Part shown: positions 61,174-64,000 of the stretch, one piece after another
Layout of the letters: each line of letters begins with the position of its first letter
Numbering within the stretch: the first letter of the stretch is position 1
From: Bacteroidales bacterium
Lineage (GTDB): Bacteria; Bacteroidota; Bacteroidia; Bacteroidales; UBA932
Reading direction: 5' to 3'
Assembly: GCA_017557535.1 (NCBI GenBank)
Contig: JAFYYM010000090.1
Coordinates: 1-64,000 of the forward strand
Length of the DNA: 64,000 nucleotides
Notes under the pieces: model-generated
The model's database searches: none
The model's input: only the letters and a program-made list of their open reading frames with translations
Told to the model about the DNA's origin: nothing
Position numbers and translations under genes: made by a program

Positions 61174-62247
61174 CTACTCGGAGGCTGGGGTCTCATCCTT
61201 AGGGAGGTTGATCGCGCGGAAACGCTTCTGTCGGCGCTCCCATCTCTCACGGGCGAACTGCTGCATATCGATAGCCTGGTCGTTCTCATCGATGATCTCA
61301 AGACCAAGAATCGTCTCGATGATGTCCTCAAGGGTCACAATGCCCTCGAAGCAGCCATACTCATCGATAATCAAGGCCATCTGCTCACGTTTCTTCAGAA
61401 GCTCCTCCCAGACTTTGCTGAGGGAATCCTCCTCATTGAAAAACGATATCGGGCGTTTGATCTCCTTGAGTCTCTTATCAAACTCGTCATCAGCGAGACC
61501 CTCTAGCGCGTCAGAGAGAAGGATATAGCCAGTAATATATTCAGGAGAATCACCGTAGACCGGAATCCTGGAATAGTGGAGATACTGCTCGTTCTTGTAG
61601 AAGTTCTTAAGTGTCATGTTCTCCTGGGCAGTCATCGCGACTATCCTCGGGGTCATAGCCTCGTATGCGGGAACATTGTCCAGCTTCATTATGTTCTGAA
61701 TCACCTTGTTCTCGTCCGAGTCGATCACACCCTCTTCCACACCTATATTGGCCATCGCTGTGACTTCCTCCCTGCTGACCACAGCCTCATCCTCGTCCTT
61801 GGAAAGGAGCTTCCCGAGAAGGCTGGCCAAGAGAACCAACGGATACATCAAGACGATAAGGAGTGAGATCATCCTGGTGGCAAACCCCATAAGATGCTTC
61901 CAGTAGGAGGTTCCGATGGTCTTGGGGACAATCTCGGCAAAGACCAGGATCAGAAGCGTCATCAGGGCGGAAATAATTCCAAACCAAGTGCTTCCAAAGA
62001 GAATAGTGGCCTGGCGACCCACTCCTGCCGCACCTATCGTGTTGGCGATGGTATTGAGGGAAAGGATCGCCGCCAACGGCTTTTCCGTGTCGGTTTTGTA
62101 TCTCAGGAACTTATCGGCGAGTTTGTACCCCTGCTCCTTTTTCATCGTGATGAAAGAGAGAGGCGTGGACAATAGTGTCGCCTCCAATATGGAGCAAAGG
62201 AACGAGATACAAAGGGTCCCGAGAAGGAAAGTCAACAGAAGCGCCAT
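61174..62247 (-). CDS. CNNM (DUF21) transmembrane protein with CBS pair
   Basis: A 357-aa hemolysin-family/CorC-type protein. Residues 1-185 form the DUF21/CNNM transmembrane domain with four hydrophobic segments (starting MALLLTFLLGTLCISFLCSILEATLL). Residues about 205-325 form two CBS repeats (MTPRIVAMTAQENMTLKNF and MALIIDEYGCFEGIVTLEDIIE). Relatives take part in Mg2+ or Co2+ handling. The usual C-terminal CorC_HlyC domain is missing or reduced to a short basic tail. Confidence 0.9.
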   Translation of the reverse strand: MALLLTFLLGTLCISFLCSILEATLLSTPLSFITMKKEQGYKLADKFLRYKTDTEKPLAAILSLNTIANTIGAAGVGRQATILFGSTWFGIISALMTLLILVFAEIVPKTIGTSYWKHLMGFATRMISLLIVLMYPLVLLASLLGKLLSKDEDEAVVSREEVTAMANIGVEEGVIDSDENKVIQNIMKLDNVPAYEAMTPRIVAMTAQENMTLKNFYKNEQYLHYSRIPVYGDSPEYITGYILLSDALEGLADDEFDKRLKEIKRPISFFNEEDSLSKVWEELLKKREQMALIIDEYGCFEGIVTLEDIIETILGLEIIDENDQAIDMQQFARERWERRQKRFRAINLPKDETPASE

Positions 62248-62252
62248 AAAAA

Positions 62253-62283
62253 CGAATTATCATGCGAATATAAGAATAATTCG
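62253..62283. promoter_or_regulatory. CNNM gene promoter box inside inverted repeat
   Basis: CGAATTAT (62253-62260) and ATAATTCG (62276-62283) are perfect 8-bp inverted copies 15 bp apart. They enclose the minus-strand -7-like box TATATTCGCA (62263-62272), which lies 15 nt upstream of the CNNM ATG. Such placement is typical of a repressor operator. Confidence 0.45.
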
Positions 62284-62305
62284 AGGAATGGCATAATAAT
62301 ATGTG

Positions 62306-64000
62306 TCAGAACTTTATCGACAAGCCTCCCATAACGGAACGACCGGCCATCGGCACAAATCCGATCTGGTAGTATCGGTTGCTGTCAGGATGGTTGTAAC
62401 CGTCGAGAATCGATGAATACACCCAACCGCTTGTCGCGTAGCGCCCATTGAATATATTCCCCACAGACAGCGTCAGCCTCAGTTCCTTGACCTTAAGCTT
62501 CTGAAGGCTCATCTTGTAGGTGATGTTGAAATCCGAGAACGTGTATGCCGGGAGAGAGCGGTCAAGGTTACCGGTGTTGTCCAGATATTGGCGGGAGACA
62601 TAATTAGTGTGCCAGACAGCCTCCAGACCACCTGTGTGGAACCTGACGAAACCGTTCAGGATAGCGGATGGAGAGAAAGCCAAAGGAGTGTCATCGTAAT
62701 GAATCGGCCGGAAAGAATCATCCCAGTCCTCGCTGGCGGCTTCTGTGAAATCTCTCAGCTTATTGACACTCAAAGCGGCGTTGCCTTCCAGTGAGAGGAA
62801 CCTGGTCGCCTGATAAGCCACCGTGAGTTCCACCCCTGCCCTGAAAGAGCTCTTGATGTTGGTGGTCAACGGCTCCCCTATCTCGCTCAATTCACCTGTC
62901 TGGACAAGCTGGTTATCGTAGTCCATGTAATAAAGATTAGCGCCAGCCTGAAGCTTCTTTGAAGTGTGATTATACCCGGCCTCATAGTCAAGCACGCTCT
63001 CGGCCACAGGGAAAGGGTACTTGAAGTTATCGGTGAAATTATCCCTTTGCGGCTCCCTGTGACTCATGGCGGCGGAGGCGTAAACGTGGCTGGCTCCCTT
63101 TACCCAGCTTATTCCGATCTTGGGATTAAGGAAATCATAATCCTCGTCTATATCCAACTCTTGATTGTACCAGTGGTCCCCTTCCTCATAGAACTTATCG
63201 TTGATTCCGCTCGTCATATAACCCACGTGGCGGTACTGAAAATCCCCGAAAGCCTTCCAATAGCGCGCGAAAGAATATGTCGCCTTGACATATGCGCTTC
63301 CATCGAATTTAGCGGCATCAGAGTCATAATACTGATAAGGTCCTTTTGCCAGGAAGGTGTCAGCCATTCCCTGATCCTTAATGTAAGTCACATATCCATA
63401 ATGGTTTCCGTCGAAATTCTGAATAGAGAAACCACCAACTATATCCAGCGGTTCCGAGTTGTATCTAACACTTCCCACAACCCCGTATGTGTCCTGCGCG
63501 AGGCCTTTCCGGCGGACAAAATCTGTTTTCTTGACTCCCGGATATGTGATTCCGAACTTCTTCGGCTTATTGTCCGGGCGGAACTCCTCATAGTAGCCAT
63601 GACCGTGAGTGTAGTGCGCTGAAACGCTGGCGTCCCATCCCTCTCCAAGTCCGAAAGAAGCCGAGAGGATATTGTGGTCCTGCCAGAAATTGTCCGTGGT
63701 CTTGGGCCAAAAGGAGCCGTCTCGCATCTTGTACCTCTGGGTGACGTAACCTTCAGAATCAGTGAGGAAAAGACCATCATCACCAGTCGCAATCCTCTCA
63801 TACAAGCTATTGAAACGGCCAAGGCCTGCATCGTACATGTCTTTGTAGGTCTTAATACCGGTATTGGCCGTATATGACCAGGATCCATCGTCATAACTGC
63901 CGTCCATCAGACTATAGTCTCCGTTGCCGGCGGTCACACCATTCCAAGCCTGTCCTGTCTGCTCGTAGTTGCCAATATTCCGGTATCTCAATATGAATCC
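62306..64000 (-). CDS. TonB-dependent receptor (3' part, continues past window)
   Basis: The reading frame has no start inside the window: codons continue to base 64000, so only the C-terminal 564 codons are seen. The sequence is a long series of amphipathic strands with short turns, in the style of the TonB-dependent receptor barrel, ending SVMGGLSIKF with the terminal Phe common to outer-membrane proteins. The N-terminal plug lies outside. The substrate cannot be told. It could be a vitamin or metal receptor rather than a SusC, as no SusD follows. Confidence 0.85.
   Translation of the reverse strand, partial: GFILRYRNIGNYEQTGQAWNGVTAGNGDYSLMDGSYDDGSWSYTANTGIKTYKDMYDAGLGRFNSLYERIATGDDGLFLTDSEGYVTQRYKMRDGSFWPKTTDNFWQDHNILSASFGLGEGWDASVSAHYTHGHGYYEEFRPDNKPKKFGITYPGVKKTDFVRRKGLAQDTYGVVGSVRYNSEPLDIVGGFSIQNFDGNHYGYVTYIKDQGMADTFLAKGPYQYYDSDAAKFDGSAYVKATYSFARYWKAFGDFQYRHVGYMTSGINDKFYEEGDHWYNQELDIDEDYDFLNPKIGISWVKGASHVYASAAMSHREPQRDNFTDNFKYPFPVAESVLDYEAGYNHTSKKLQAGANLYYMDYDNQLVQTGELSEIGEPLTTNIKSSFRAGVELTVAYQATRFLSLEGNAALSVNKLRDFTEAASEDWDDSFRPIHYDDTPLAFSPSAILNGFVRFHTGGLEAVWHTNYVSRQYLDNTGNLDRSLPAYTFSDFNITYKMSLQKLKVKELRLTLSVGNIFNGRYATSGWVYSSILDGYNHPDSNRYYQIGFVPMAGRSVMGGLSIKF

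Overview
The window is a gene-dense stretch of a Bacteroidota chromosome, most likely order Bacteroidales. The evidence is the recurring TAnnTTTG type -7 promoter boxes (with TTG about 19 bp upstream in the clearest cases), a Rho factor with a long disordered insert, a lipoprotein TamA-like protein (TamL), a PorT-like barrel, a TonB-dependent receptor, a PPi-type phosphofructokinase and a flavodiiron protein (anaerobic life). G+C is near 50% by eye. A cysteate-synthase-like enzyme fits sulfonolipid-making gut lineages such as Alistipes or Odoribacter, but family-level placement is only a guess. I see no rRNA, tRNA, IS element, prophage or CRISPR array. Every gene looks intact except the last, which runs off the right edge.

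Layout, left to right. 1-130: a 10-bp tandem repeat abutting mnmE (minus). 1.5-6.1 kb: a structured leader with an intrinsic terminator, then carAB (plus). 6.1-10.8 kb: rho and lptD (minus). 10.8-15.8 kb: a SPOR amidase, then dnaA-pepD-rpe (plus). 15.8-20.5 kb: birA (minus), then rsfS-ftsH-cdsA-psd (plus). 20.5-29.7 kb: one long minus-strand unit ligA-yihY-relA/spoT-Ig-like lipoprotein-PorT-like barrel-ispG. 29.8-31.0 kb: PPi-PFK (plus). 31.0-36.3 kb: trmH-like methylase, a receiver/PPDK_N protein and a GH13 enzyme (minus). 36.3-42.6 kb: tamL (plus), rlmD and a flavodiiron protein (minus), rarA (plus). 42.6-42.9 kb: a C-rich spacer with hairpins. 42.9-47.7 kb: queA-acyltransferase-CaCA antiporter-cysteate synthase (minus). 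47.7-48.2 kb: an AT-rich regulatory stretch. 48.2-50.9 kb: an XRE regulator, pyrD and cinA (plus). 50.8-58.8 kb: valS-thioesterase-tatA-tatC-ABC-F-DUF2807-M19 dipeptidase (minus). 58.9-61.2 kb: DUF3467-kdsC-maf-esterase (plus). 61.2-64.0 kb: a CNNM/CBS protein and a partial TonB receptor (minus).

The content is mostly housekeeping: pyrimidine synthesis (carAB, pyrD), replication and repair (dnaA, ligA, rarA), translation (mnmE, queA, rlmD, rsfS, valS), envelope assembly (lptD, tamL, kdsC, cdsA, psd, tatAC), the stringent response and central carbon. Six of the eight convergent gene pairs overlap at their stop codons and a seventh is 3 bp apart. The eighth is separated by a C-rich, G-poor spacer that looks like a Rho-loading site. 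Together with the Rho insert this suggests heavy dependence on Rho for ending transcripts. The least understood items are the receiver/PPDK_N protein at 32571-35498, the cysteate synthase homologue at 42948-44231, the carAB leader at 1578-1780 and the spacer at 42641-42947.
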